NCBI GenBank assembly: GCA_021805565.1 | Contig: JAJZFA010000048.1 | Location: forward strand, 62,001-126,000 | Reading direction: 5' to 3' | Length of the DNA stretch: 64,000 nucleotides | DNA from: Pseudomonadota bacterium | GTDB taxonomy: Bacteria > Pseudomonadota > Alphaproteobacteria > Acetobacterales > Acetobacteraceae | Part shown: in pieces, positions 35,733-43,840 of the stretch | Numbering within the stretch: the stretch's first letter is position 1 | Layout of the letters: the number at the start of each line of letters is the position of its first letter | The notes under the pieces: generated by a model | Told to the model about the DNA's origin: nothing | What the model saw: the letters and a program-made list of their open reading frames with translations, nothing else | Database searches by the model: none | Translations under genes and position numbers: made by a program

Positions 35733-37015
35733 TGCCGAAGGTCGTTTTTTTTCTGATAGCCGCCGGATTCGTCATCCTCGGGTCCTGGCTTTTGGCGGGA
35801 ATCCCCGGGCATTTTTCGGCTTCGATCGGCAGCTATTCGATCGACACCTCCGCACCGATCGCAATCGTCATGTCGATCGTGCTGGTAGCCGCGATCCTTA
35901 TTGTTCTGCGCGTGGCCGGAAGCATCGCGGCCATTCCGCGTTCGGGGGCCGCATGGCGCCGTCGCAGCCGCCGCGCGGCGGGTGAAACCGCCATCACCCG
36001 TGTCCTTGTCGCCCTCGCCGCGGGTGAGCAGGGTCCGGCCTGGAAGGAAGCCCGGCGAGCGCGTCTTCTGCTGGGAGATTCACCCCAGACCTTGCTTCTG
36101 GTCGCCGAAGCCGCGCGGTTGGCCGGCCGGGAAGACGAAGCCGGGGAAGCATTTCAGGTTCTCGCAAAACACCCCGGAGCCAGGTTCCTTGGCCTTCGCG
36201 GTCTATTGCGGCAGGCCGTCGATCGGCGCGACTGGCCCGGCGCTCTCATCGTCGCCAGGGAAGCCGAGGCCGCCCATCCGGGCACCGCATGGCTGCGCCA
36301 ACAGCGGGCCGACCTGGCAATACAGACCGGCAATTGGGCCGATGCGGTTGAGTTCATTGGTCCAGACGCCCGCCGGCTGACCTATTGCGTTGCCGCGGCG
36401 GATGCCGAACCCGATCCGGGGCGGTCCATCGGCTTCGCGAAACAGGCATGGAAGCAGGATCCGACGTTCCCGCCGGCCGTCATCGCATACGCATCGAGGT
36501 TGCGCGCACGCGGCCATGAAAGACGGGCGCAGGCGTGTATCGCCGCTGCCTGGAAGCGGGCGCCGCATCCCGATCTCGCGGTATTCGCTCTTGCACCGCA
36601 AACAACCCCGCTGGCGCGCCATCAAGCCGGCAAACGTCTCGCCGGCATCAACCCGAGCCACCCTGAAAGCCGCATTCTCATGGCTCGTGTTTCACTCGAT
36701 GCCGGCTTCACGGGCGAGGCCCGTCATCAGATCGAGATTGCCGAAGCCGAAGGCGTAAAGCAGCAACGGCGCCTGTGCCTGCTGCTCGCCGAAATCGAGG
36801 AGCATGACCGGGGCGATACCGAAGCCGGCCGCATTGCCCAGCGGGATGCGCTTCGCCGCGCGGCGAGTGCCGACCCGGACCCGCATTGGCAATGTACCAA
36901 CTGCAGGATCGATCACGCGCTTTGGCTACCGAAATGCGAAACGTGCGGCGAGGTTGGCACCATTCAGTGGCAAACCGGTGCGCGGACACCGGGACTTGCC
37001 ATTATAGCAGCCTGA
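35732..37015 (+). CDS. hemY: HemY-like membrane TPR protein
   Basis: 427 residues. Two transmembrane helices at about 5-25 and 44-62 precede a helical TPR-like domain, as in HemY-N proteins. The C-terminus carries a rubredoxin-like zinc ribbon, CTNCRIDHALWLPKCETCG, typical of the alphaproteobacterial branch. HemY is linked to late haem synthesis, but its exact activity is unsettled. The ATG overlaps the mitofilin-like gene by one base, so hemD, mitofilin and hemY form one operon. parA follows after 188 bases. Confidence 0.87.
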   Translation: MPKVVFFLIAAGFVILGSWLLAGIPGHFSASIGSYSIDTSAPIAIVMSIVLVAAILIVLRVAGSIAAIPRSGAAWRRRSRRAAGETAITRVLVALAAGEQGPAWKEARRARLLLGDSPQTLLLVAEAARLAGREDEAGEAFQVLAKHPGARFLGLRGLLRQAVDRRDWPGALIVAREAEAAHPGTAWLRQQRADLAIQTGNWADAVEFIGPDARRLTYCVAAADAEPDPGRSIGFAKQAWKQDPTFPPAVIAYASRLRARGHERRAQACIAAAWKRAPHPDLAVFALAPQTTPLARHQAGKRLAGINPSHPESRILMARVSLDAGFTGEARHQIEIAEAEGVKQQRRLCLLLAEIEEHDRGDTEAGRIAQRDALRRAASADPDPHWQCTNCRIDHALWLPKCETCGEVGTIQWQTGARTPGLAIIAA

Positions 37016-37096
37016 CCGACTGGTGCGTCCCGCGGCACCAGACCGTTGGCGGCGGCGGGCGTTTCCGCTTGCGAAAGAACCTGCCCGAACAGGCCG

Positions 37097-37125
37097 TTCC
37101 GATCCGCCATGAATGAGCCTATAAT
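37097..37125 (+). promoter_or_regulatory. candidate promoter for parAB
   Basis: TATAAT (37120-37125) is a perfect -10 box, with TTCCGA (37097-37102) as a weak -35 at 17-base spacing. It lies in the hemY-parA gap and would give a start site near 37132, 40-70 bases before the ParA start region. Prediction from sequence only. Confidence 0.4.
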
Positions 37126-37203
37126 GGCGTCGAACCGGCGACGACGCCGTCGATTCGCTACTTTTGCCTGGGGGCCATCATCGTCAACCCACTCGTTTTA
37201 GCC

Positions 37204-37989
37204 GTGGCAAACCAGAAGGGCGGTGTCGGTAAGACGACCACGGCCGTCAATCTTGCCGCCACTCTGGCCATCGCAGGCTTGCCGGTTCTGTTGATCGACA
37301 TGGATCCGCAAGGCAACGCCTCTACCGGCCTGGGCGTCACCCGGTCGGAGCGGTTTGGCGGCACGTATAATATGTTGATGGACGGGGACCTCGATGACAA
37401 GGCCATTCGTCCGACGCCGGTTACCAACCTGTCCCTGATTGCGTCCGATCGCGACCTGGCCGGAGCGGAGATAGAACTCGTACCCGTCGAGAAACGCGAA
37501 TTCCGGCTGAAAACAGCCTTGAACGACCTGCCCAATTTGGCCGCCTTCCGCATTATCCTTCTGGATTGCCCCCCCGGCCTCGGCCTTCTGACACTGAATG
37601 CGCTGGTCGCCGCCACCGGTGTTATTGTGCCCTTGCAGTGCGAATTCTACGCGCTGGAGGGAATTAGCAGCCTGATGCATACGATTGAGGCTGTGCGCCG
37701 CCGCTTCAATGCGCGCTTACGCCTGTCGGGGATTCTGCTGACGATGTTCGATCGCCGCAACAGCCTGTCCGGTCTCGTGGAAAAGGACGCACGCGACCAT
37801 TTCGGCGATTGGGTCTTCGACACGACTATCCCCCGAAACATCAGGGTCTCCGAATCCCCCAGCCACGGATTGCCGGTTATCCTGTACGATCCCAGGTCGG
37901 TTGGCGCTCTGTCCTACACGGCCCTGGGAGCGGAGATTGTAAAGAAAGAGAAAGTCGAAATGCCGGAACAAGCAAAGTCCCATGGTTAG
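37204..37989 (+). CDS. parA: chromosome partitioning ATPase ParA
   Basis: 261 residues from GTG 37204. The deviant Walker A KGGVGKTTTAVNLA, IDMDPQGNASTGLG, and LLDCPPGLGLLTLNAL identify a ParA/Soj ATPase that moves ParB-parS complexes. The GTG codes for the V of the canonical VANQKGG, so this start would cut off most of the first beta strand. The upstream in-frame codons read NPLVLAV, matching the family, but no ATG, GTG or TTG lies between them and the stop at 37114-37116. A CTG (37168) or another rare start may be used. Overlaps parB by 8 bases. Confidence 0.93.
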   Translation: MANQKGGVGKTTTAVNLAATLAIAGLPVLLIDMDPQGNASTGLGVTRSERFGGTYNMLMDGDLDDKAIRPTPVTNLSLIASDRDLAGAEIELVPVEKREFRLKTALNDLPNLAAFRIILLDCPPGLGLLTLNALVAATGVIVPLQCEFYALEGISSLMHTIEAVRRRFNARLRLSGILLTMFDRRNSLSGLVEKDARDHFGDWVFDTTIPRNIRVSESPSHGLPVILYDPRSVGALSYTALGAEIVKKEKVEMPEQAKSHG

Positions 37990-38869
37990 TAAGAACACGC
38001 CGCCACGGCTTGGGCGCGGCCTCGCCGCGCTTCTCGGCGATATCGCAATGCCGCCCGACGCCGCACAAGGAATCGCCGTCAGGACGACACCGATCGACCG
38101 TATCGATCCAAATCCGTTTCAGCCCAGGTCGGACTTCGACGCCGGCGAGTTGGAAAGCCTCGCTGAATCCATCCGCGTTCAGGGGATTTTACAGCCGATT
38201 TTGGTGCGATCGCATTCGAGCGATCCAGAACGGTACCAGATCGTGGCGGGCGAGCGCCGCTTTCGTGCCGCCATGCTTGCGGGGTTGAATGAAATACCCA
38301 CAATCCTGCGCGAAATGGACGACAGCGATGCCGCCGTGGTTGCATTGGTAGAGAATCTGCAACGGCAGGATCTGAACGCAATCGAAGAAGCCGAGGGATA
38401 TCAGCGGCTTCTGGTCGATTTTGGCCTGACCCATGAATCGCTGGGTTACGCGGTGAGTAAATCGCGCAGCCACATCGGCAACACGGTTCGCCTGCTACGC
38501 CTGCCGGAACCGGTAATCCGCGACGTGCGATCCGGATTCCTCTCGTCTGGTCACGCACGGGCCCTGATCAACGCGCCTAACCCCGAAGCGTTAGCCGAAC
38601 AAGTGATAAAGCGGGCGATGTCGGTGCGCCAGACCGAGGTTCTGGTCAGCAAGGCGATCGCCGCCCGCGGTGCTCCACGCCAGCCCACGGCACAAAAGCT
38701 GGATGTCGCCGATCTGGAGCGCCGGGTGACCGAAGCCGTCGGCTGCCGCGTCACGATCACCACCGCGCGAAAGGGCGGCGGCGAAATCAGCATCCAGTTC
38801 AGGGATTTGATGCAACTCGATGAGTTGATCGGGCGCCTGACGAGAGAGGACGCGAAAGTCAGGGCCTAG
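37982..38869 (+). CDS. parB: chromosome partitioning protein ParB
   Basis: 295 residues, CTPase and parS-binding clamp. The start PRLGRGLAALLGD, the N-terminal domain with IDPNPFQPRSDFD and the CTP-binding GERRFRAAMLAGL, and ALVENLQRQDLNAIEEAEGY followed by a helix-turn-helix SHIGNTVRLLRLP are all canonical. The C-terminal dimerisation region ends in EDAKVRA. It overlaps parA by 8 bases and is followed by a strong terminator. Confidence 0.96.
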   Translation: MVSKNTPPRLGRGLAALLGDIAMPPDAAQGIAVRTTPIDRIDPNPFQPRSDFDAGELESLAESIRVQGILQPILVRSHSSDPERYQIVAGERRFRAAMLAGLNEIPTILREMDDSDAAVVALVENLQRQDLNAIEEAEGYQRLLVDFGLTHESLGYAVSKSRSHIGNTVRLLRLPEPVIRDVRSGFLSSGHARALINAPNPEALAEQVIKRAMSVRQTEVLVSKAIAARGAPRQPTAQKLDVADLERRVTEAVGCRVTITTARKGGGEISIQFRDLMQLDELIGRLTREDAKVRA

Positions 38870-38876
38870 CGCGCGG

Positions 38877-38941
38877 CCCGAACCATCGCTGATTTCCGCA
38901 CCGACTTCATGTCGGCGGATCGGGGCGGTTCGGGTTTTATT
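38877..38941. terminator. intrinsic terminator after parB
   Basis: Outer arms CCCGAACC (38877-38884) and GGTTCGGG (38927-38934) pair perfectly and are followed by TTTTATT. An inner hairpin CCGAC-TTCAT-GTCGG (38901-38915) lies between them. The uridine run on the plus strand fits termination of parAB. The structure ends at the 3' edge of the convergent nitroreductase gene. Confidence 0.8.
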
Positions 38942-39566
38942 CTCCGGACCACTTGTCCCCCCAGCGATCCGCGAACACGACATCCTCCAGCGCCGTGCGC
39001 GCTACCGGGCCAAACTTTCCCAGCGGATAACCAAGCGGGATGATGGCATAGGAATGGGCGCCGTCGGGCAGGCCCAACGCGGCTTCGGCGTCTTTTTCGA
39101 ACAACAGATACAGTGTTGTCAGTGTCGCCCCCAGGCCCAGCGCCCGCGCGGTCAAAAGCATATTTTGTACAGCCGGATAAATCGAGGAGCCGGACGTGCG
39201 CGTATGCGTGCCGCCTTGCAGGCAGGGTACGATCCAGACCGGCGCCTCATGCAGATGGTCCGCCAAATGCTCCGCCGCCGCCAACATGCGGTCGAACTTG
39301 TCGCGGGACGCGCCAGGAGCCGGTGCGCCCTTGGCATAGTTGGGACCGACAATCTCGTGCCAGGCGCGCCGGTAAAACGCAGCGGCCTTTTGCTTGATCG
39401 CAGGATCGCGGATCACCAGAAAGCGCCATGTCTGCATGTTGCCGCCATTAGCCGCCGATGTCCCGGCTTCCAGGATTTGCCGGATCAGCGCGGGCGGCAC
39501 CGGGTCCGGCTTCAGCCGGCGCATGGACCGCGTGGTGCGAATAATCTCGAACAAATCGGTGTTCAT
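38937..39566 (-). CDS. nitroreductase-family flavoprotein
   Basis: 209 residues. The FMN-binding start IIRTTRSMRRLKPDPVPPALI and AANGGNMQTWRFLVI match the nitroreductase fold; IYPAVQNMLLTARALGLGATLTTL and IIPLGYPLGKFG are later family blocks. Such enzymes reduce nitro compounds, quinones or flavins with NAD(P)H. It is a single gene converging on parB. Substrate unknown. Confidence 0.9.
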   Translation of the reverse strand: MNTDLFEIIRTTRSMRRLKPDPVPPALIRQILEAGTSAANGGNMQTWRFLVIRDPAIKQKAAAFYRRAWHEIVGPNYAKGAPAPGASRDKFDRMLAAAEHLADHLHEAPVWIVPCLQGGTHTRTSGSSIYPAVQNMLLTARALGLGATLTTLYLLFEKDAEAALGLPDGAHSYAIIPLGYPLGKFGPVARTALEDVVFADRWGDKWSGE

Positions 39567-39749
39567 GCGTTCATCCCCAGCCTTTGAAAGGAAGGACGGG
39601 CAAAAAGCACCGGTCCCGTCCGGCCATACCGCGATTTAAGTTCTATCGCCCAACCGCACAAGCAGGGTCGCCGCGGGCGCGGCCTGGCCCGTCCTGCCGC
39701 ATCGGCTGGCAATGCGCCCGATCGCCGGCGCCCGTCAGGCGGATATGCG

Positions 39750-40454
39750 CTACGCCATCAGGTCCGCGAGTTCCGTCATGCTCGCGACGATCAGGTCCGG
39801 CTGGTGCGGCCAGCGGGCGAACGGACGGCGGCGGCGATCCACGAACACCGTGCGCATGCCAGCCGCCTTTGCACCGACACAGTCGAACTCGTGGTTCGCG
39901 ACGAACAGGATATGGTCCATCGACACGCCGATTGTCCGCGCCGCCATTTCATAGGTTGCGCGATGAGGCTTGAAGCTGTTGGCTTCGGCCACCGAGATCA
40001 CCGCGTCGAATGGAATGCCGTGATATTTCTTCGCCGCTTCCAGCATATCCGGGTCGCCATTGGACAGCACGACCAGCTTGTAGCGCGCCTGAAGGCGGCC
40101 GAGGGCGGAGGGCACTTCGGGAAAGCATTGAAGCCGTTCGATGGCGGCGACCAGGAACCGGATATCGTCGTCGGTATGCGCGATGCCGGCCCGATCCATG
40201 ACCTGACTCACGGACAGATGGCCGATTTCCCGGTACGGCGTATGATCGCGTTGCAGCAAGGCGTCGATCATCGAATTTTCGAAATGGGTGCGTCGCCACC
40301 AGGTGACGAAGGCATTGGGGTCGCCGGCCCAGCCCTTGGCCTTCAGGAAATCGGCGGCCACGTCCCGCAACCCGCCCTGCATATCGACGACCGTGCCGTA
40401 CTGATCGAACATGCACACCCTGGTCGATGATTTCAACGTTTCGATATCGGTCAT
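39750..40454 (-). CDS. type II haloacid dehalogenase (HAD superfamily)
   Basis: 234 residues from ATG 40454. The HAD nucleophile motif is CMFDQYGTVVDM (first Asp). VLSNGDPDMLEAAKKYHG is motif II, KPHRATYEMA motif III, and LFVANHEFDCVGAKAAGMRTVFVDR motif IV. The layout matches L-2-haloacid dehalogenases, although the family usually has FDAYGTLFD. It lies downstream of flgA on the same strand where flgH would be expected, but is separated by about 130 bases. Confidence 0.85.
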   Translation of the reverse strand: MTDIETLKSSTRVCMFDQYGTVVDMQGGLRDVAADFLKAKGWAGDPNAFVTWWRRTHFENSMIDALLQRDHTPYREIGHLSVSQVMDRAGIAHTDDDIRFLVAAIERLQCFPEVPSALGRLQARYKLVVLSNGDPDMLEAAKKYHGIPFDAVISVAEANSFKPHRATYEMAARTIGVSMDHILFVANHEFDCVGAKAAGMRTVFVDRRRRPFARWPHQPDLIVASMTELADLMA

Positions 40455-40581
40455 GGTCGCCTCCCGGTTGTCTGGTCCGGTCGATGGTGACCAACAAATC
40501 GATTGGAGTCGATGCGGGCGATCCCCGGAAACCGCAATCGCGCCAATGCATCGGCCAACCCGGCCCCCAGGTTGAGGCCGT

Positions 40582-41550
40582 TCAGTAATGCCCTGTTCCG
40601 CGGTCGAAACGCGCGGGCGCGATTGGCAGCGCGGGCGGTGCATCCGGCGCCACGCGCACTTCGCCCGGCCCCGTCACGTCGGCGAACAGAAATGCATGCG
40701 AGGTTGTGTTCTGCACCCGGATCCGTTCCCCCGCCACGCCGGCATCCAACGCAATCGCCTGCCCGGTCACGGACAGGCCGCCCGCCGATAGTTCGATCCG
40801 GACCATCGATCCGCGCTGCACCAAGGGTGGCCGGATCAGCTCGGCCAGACGTAACGGTTGGTCCGCCGCGACCGGCCGGCTGAGCTGCATTCCTACGATT
40901 TGTTCCATCGACCTCGCGATCTCTTTCGGCAAGAGCGACGTGCGTACGCGAACCAAATGCAGGTCTTCAGGCCGCAGAATTGTATCCGGCAGCAACCGCG
41001 TCAAAGCGACCGGCGCCTCGATCATATGTTCGGCCCGTCCGGCTATCCTGGCGTTGATCGGGTTCATTCCGTCTCCGGTGACAGTCAGCGACGCAATGAA
41101 TCGTCCAGTGACGCTGTCGTAGTTCATCTGCGACACGGTCGAAGCCGTGGTCGCCTCCACCGGCACGACCGGTGCGGTAAATCCTGGCAGGTCGATGTCG
41201 ATATCGTCCGCGGCACCATCCGCCGTTACCGCGAGACGGACGGCCTCGAGCACATCTTCCTTGCGCAACAATCGTCCCGGCCATTCAAGCACTGCTCGGT
41301 CGGCACGCGATACCGAACGCCAGGCGACCTCGTACTGGCGGGCGATGGCATTCAGTTGTGCGGCCTCCACGATGATCCGGCCACCAGGCTCCGGTCCTGG
41401 ACCGAGCACGGTGTCGGCGTTGAGTCCGGCGTCGTCGAAGAGGTCTTTCAAATGAACGACCGGTCCGTGCAGCGTGGTCATGCTGCGCAAGGCGGCGGCG
41501 TGCGTTTGTGCGGAAACGAGAACGATTGCGAAAAAAAACAGGATGCGCAT
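40582..41550 (-). CDS. flgA: flagellar P-ring assembly chaperone FlgA
   Basis: 322 residues with a signal peptide (MRILFFFAIVLVSAQTHAAA). The C-terminal SAF-like domain with ARSMEQIVGMQLSRPVAADQPL and the terminal VQRGSMVRIELSAGGLSVTGQAIALDAGVAGERIRVQN, split around G-V-A-G, is diagnostic. It acts in the periplasm to help P-ring (FlgI) assembly. Starts 4 bases after flgG ends on the same strand. flgH, usually next, is not here. Confidence 0.93.
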   Translation of the reverse strand: MRILFFFAIVLVSAQTHAAALRSMTTLHGPVVHLKDLFDDAGLNADTVLGPGPEPGGRIIVEAAQLNAIARQYEVAWRSVSRADRAVLEWPGRLLRKEDVLEAVRLAVTADGAADDIDIDLPGFTAPVVPVEATTASTVSQMNYDSVTGRFIASLTVTGDGMNPINARIAGRAEHMIEAPVALTRLLPDTILRPEDLHLVRVRTSLLPKEIARSMEQIVGMQLSRPVAADQPLRLAELIRPPLVQRGSMVRIELSAGGLSVTGQAIALDAGVAGERIRVQNTTSHAFLFADVTGPGEVRVAPDAPPALPIAPARFDRGTGHY

Positions 41551-41554
41551 CGGG

Positions 41555-42340
41555 CTAGCGCAGGTTGGTCAGGGTGGACATCATTTCGTCGCTGGACGTG
41601 ATCACCTTGCTGTTCATCTCATACGCGCGCTGGGCAGTGATCAGATTGGTGATCTCGCTGACCACGTTGACGTTGGAGGTTTCGATGAATCCTTGTTCGA
41701 TCGATCCAAATCCGGTAAGGCCGGGAATTCCGGAAACCGGCGCGCCCGAGGCCACGGTTTCGATGGACAGGTTGCCGCCCTGGGAATCCAGCCCCGCTTC
41801 GTTGGGAAACACCGCTAACTGAAGCTGACCAATGGTTGTCGGTGCGACCGCACCCGCGATCGTCACTTGCACCTGGCCGGATGTGTTGATGGTAATGCCC
41901 GTCGCGGCGGTTGGAATTGTCAGGCCTGGCTGCACGATATAGCCATCCGCGGTGACGATGGTGCCATTCGGCGATAACGCAAATGTGCCATCGCGCGTAT
42001 AGGCGGTCTGACCGCTGGGTGTCGTGATCTGAAAGTAACCATTTCCCTGAATTGCCAGATCCAGGGTGTTCGATGTCTGTTGCAGGTTGCCTTGCTCATT
42101 GATCGGGTAGATCGCCGCCGTCATCACGCCCAGGCCCACCTGCGCCCCCGCCGGCACAACGGTTCCGGCATCGGAACTGTTGGACCCGACGCGCCGGAGA
42201 TTCTGGTAGATCAAATCCTGAAATTCCGCCCGCCGGCGCTTAAAGCCGGTTGTCGTCATGTTGGCCATGTTGTTGGAAATGACTTCGACGTTGGTCTGCT
42301 GCGCCTGCATTCCGGTGCCGGCGATATCGAGCGAACGCAT
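41555..42340 (-). CDS. flgG: flagellar distal rod protein FlgG
   Basis: 261 residues, full length. The N-terminus MRSLDIAGTGMQAQQTNVEV followed by ISNNMANMTTTGFKRRRAEF is the axial-protein motif, and the C-terminus SNVNVVSEITNLITAQRAYEMNSKVI is the matching C-terminal helix. AIQGNGYFQITTPSGQTAYTRDG is the FlgG/E core. It lies between flgF and flgA. Confidence 0.97.
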   Translation of the reverse strand: MRSLDIAGTGMQAQQTNVEVISNNMANMTTTGFKRRRAEFQDLIYQNLRRVGSNSSDAGTVVPAGAQVGLGVMTAAIYPINEQGNLQQTSNTLDLAIQGNGYFQITTPSGQTAYTRDGTFALSPNGTIVTADGYIVQPGLTIPTAATGITINTSGQVQVTIAGAVAPTTIGQLQLAVFPNEAGLDSQGGNLSIETVASGAPVSGIPGLTGFGSIEQGFIETSNVNVVSEITNLITAQRAYEMNSKVITSSDEMMSTLTNLR

Positions 42341-42387
42341 CTGGTGGTCTCCTGTGGCATTTTGTCACGGTCTATCCAGGCCGGCGA

Positions 42388-43134
42388 TTACGGAACCCCG
42401 CCCGCCGGCAGCAGTTTGTCGATCGAATTTTGCTGCCGGTCTCCCTCGGCCTGGATAAGCTGGGTTACGAACTGATACTGGCGCAGATTGTCCATCATCC
42501 GCGTCAACTCCATGACGGGTTGAACATTCGATTCCTCGACCGCGCCCTGGACGATTCCGGGCAACGCGACCGGCGTCGTCGGCGACTCCGCCACGAAATT
42601 GGCCGCCCCTTCCGCCCGCAGCTTCATGGGATCGGCGGGTTTGACGATGCCGATGGTTCCTACCGGCCCATTCTCCGACGCGACCGCTCCATCCCCGGTG
42701 ATCGTGATCCGTGTGTCGGTCGGGGCCAGTTGAATTGGCTTGCCAACGACGTCCAGCACTGCATTGCCGTGGCTGTCGGCCAGAGTGCCATCGGGCATCC
42801 GGCCGAACCGCCCGTCGCGGGTCAGCCGAGGGCCCGCCGCCGTGTTGACGGTGAAATAGCCGTCGGCCGGCAGCGCCAGATCGAACGGGTTGGCGGTATG
42901 CGTAAGCGTTCCTGGCTGAGTGTCCCGGTATGTCGCGCGATCCTGCGCATAGGTGACGGTACCGCCCCCGGGCGGGGAAGCCGTACCGCGCTGCCGGTCG
43001 ATCCAGTCGCCGAACTGCACACGCTCCGACCGAAATCCGGTCGTGTTGGCGTTGGCGAGGTTGTTCGCTGTGATATCCATTGCCCGTTGCTGGGCGACAA
43101 GGCGGGATGCGGCGAGCGATGTGGTTATATCCAT
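42388..43134 (-). CDS. flgF: flagellar proximal rod protein FlgF
   Basis: 248 residues from ATG 43134. MDITTSLAASRLVAQQRAMD then ITANNLANANTTGFRSERVQF is the rod-protein N-terminal motif. ALPADGYFTVNTAAGPRLTRDG and the C-terminal ESNVQPVMELTRMMDNLRQYQFVTQLIQ complete the fold. It is the first gene of flgF-flgG-flgA, behind a sigma-54 promoter. An extension to 43239 is open but lacks support. Confidence 0.95.
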   Translation of the reverse strand: MDITTSLAASRLVAQQRAMDITANNLANANTTGFRSERVQFGDWIDRQRGTASPPGGGTVTYAQDRATYRDTQPGTLTHTANPFDLALPADGYFTVNTAAGPRLTRDGRFGRMPDGTLADSHGNAVLDVVGKPIQLAPTDTRITITGDGAVASENGPVGTIGIVKPADPMKLRAEGAANFVAESPTTPVALPGIVQGAVEESNVQPVMELTRMMDNLRQYQFVTQLIQAEGDRQQNSIDKLLPAGGVP

Positions 43135-43167
43135 GAAACGGCACCTGAGCAGTGTGGGGCAACCCAC

Positions 43168-43183
43168 AGCAAGGTCCGTGCCA
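43168..43183 (-). promoter_or_regulatory. sigma-54 promoter of the flgFGA genes
   Basis: On the minus strand the sequence reads TGGCACGGACCTTGCT, an exact match to the sigma-54 consensus TGGCACG-N4-TTGCW (GG near -24, GC near -12). The predicted start near 43157 leaves a leader of about 20 bases before the flgF ATG at 43134. Flagellar middle genes of many alphaproteobacteria use RpoN. Confidence 0.85.
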
Positions 43184-43330
43184 TCCGGCCAGCCCGCCAA
43201 AAATGGCGCTCCATCCGCCAACCGCCAGCCAAGACGCATCGATCGGGCAGGGCATCATCTGCCGGGCGGCAGCAATTGCCGTTTCGTTCCGTCAACCTTT
43301 CGTTAACCCTTGTCTGTCACTCTGGCGGGC

Positions 43331-43840
43331 ATGAGTTCAAAGCCGCCGAAAGCCAAACCCGACGAAGCGGCCGAGGTGCCGGAGAAGAAGGGCGGCAAGC
43401 GCAAGCTGATCCTGATCGCGGTTCCGCTCGTTCTCGTTCTCGCGGGTGCCGGCTTATGGTTCAGCGGTATTCTGCCCCACCTGCTCGGAATGGATAAGCA
43501 TGAGGAAAAGGCAGCGGAAGCCGCGAAGCCGGTTCCTCCAAGTTATGTCGAAATTCCCGAAATGGTCGCCAACCTGAATAACGGCTCGCGCAAGCCCAGT
43601 TACGTGAAACTGGCGGCGCGCATCGAGGTGCCAAAGCCCGAGGATGTGGATAAGGTCAAGGCCGCCCTGCCGCGCCTGCAGGATTTGATGCAAACCTACC
43701 TGCGGGAAATGCGGCCCGAGGAATTGCGCGGATCCGCCGGAACCTACCGCCTGCGGGAGGAACTGCTGGTTCGCGCCAACGCCGCGGTCGCGCCGGCGAA
43801 AGTCAGCGACGTTCTCTTCACCCAAATGCTGGTCCAATGA
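43331..43840 (+). CDS. fliL: flagellar basal-body-associated protein FliL
   Basis: 169 residues from ATG 43331. Short cytoplasmic N-terminus, one transmembrane helix (about 26-43, KLILIAVPLVLVLAGAGLWF), and a periplasmic domain with YVEIPEMVANLNNGSRKPSYVKL, which resembles stomatin-like FliL folds around stators. It overlaps fliM by four bases (ATGA). It is the first gene of the plus-strand motility operon, divergent from flgF. Confidence 0.92.
   Translation: MSSKPPKAKPDEAAEVPEKKGGKRKLILIAVPLVLVLAGAGLWFSGILPHLLGMDKHEEKAAEAAKPVPPSYVEIPEMVANLNNGSRKPSYVKLAARIEVPKPEDVDKVKAALPRLQDLMQTYLREMRPEELRGSAGTYRLREELLVRANAAVAPAKVSDVLFTQMLVQ

Noticed and set aside
43260-43285. Sigma-54 site for fliL (GGGCGGCAGCAATTGC)
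   Set aside because: The GG and GC elements are off by one base in spacing and the -24 box is poor.
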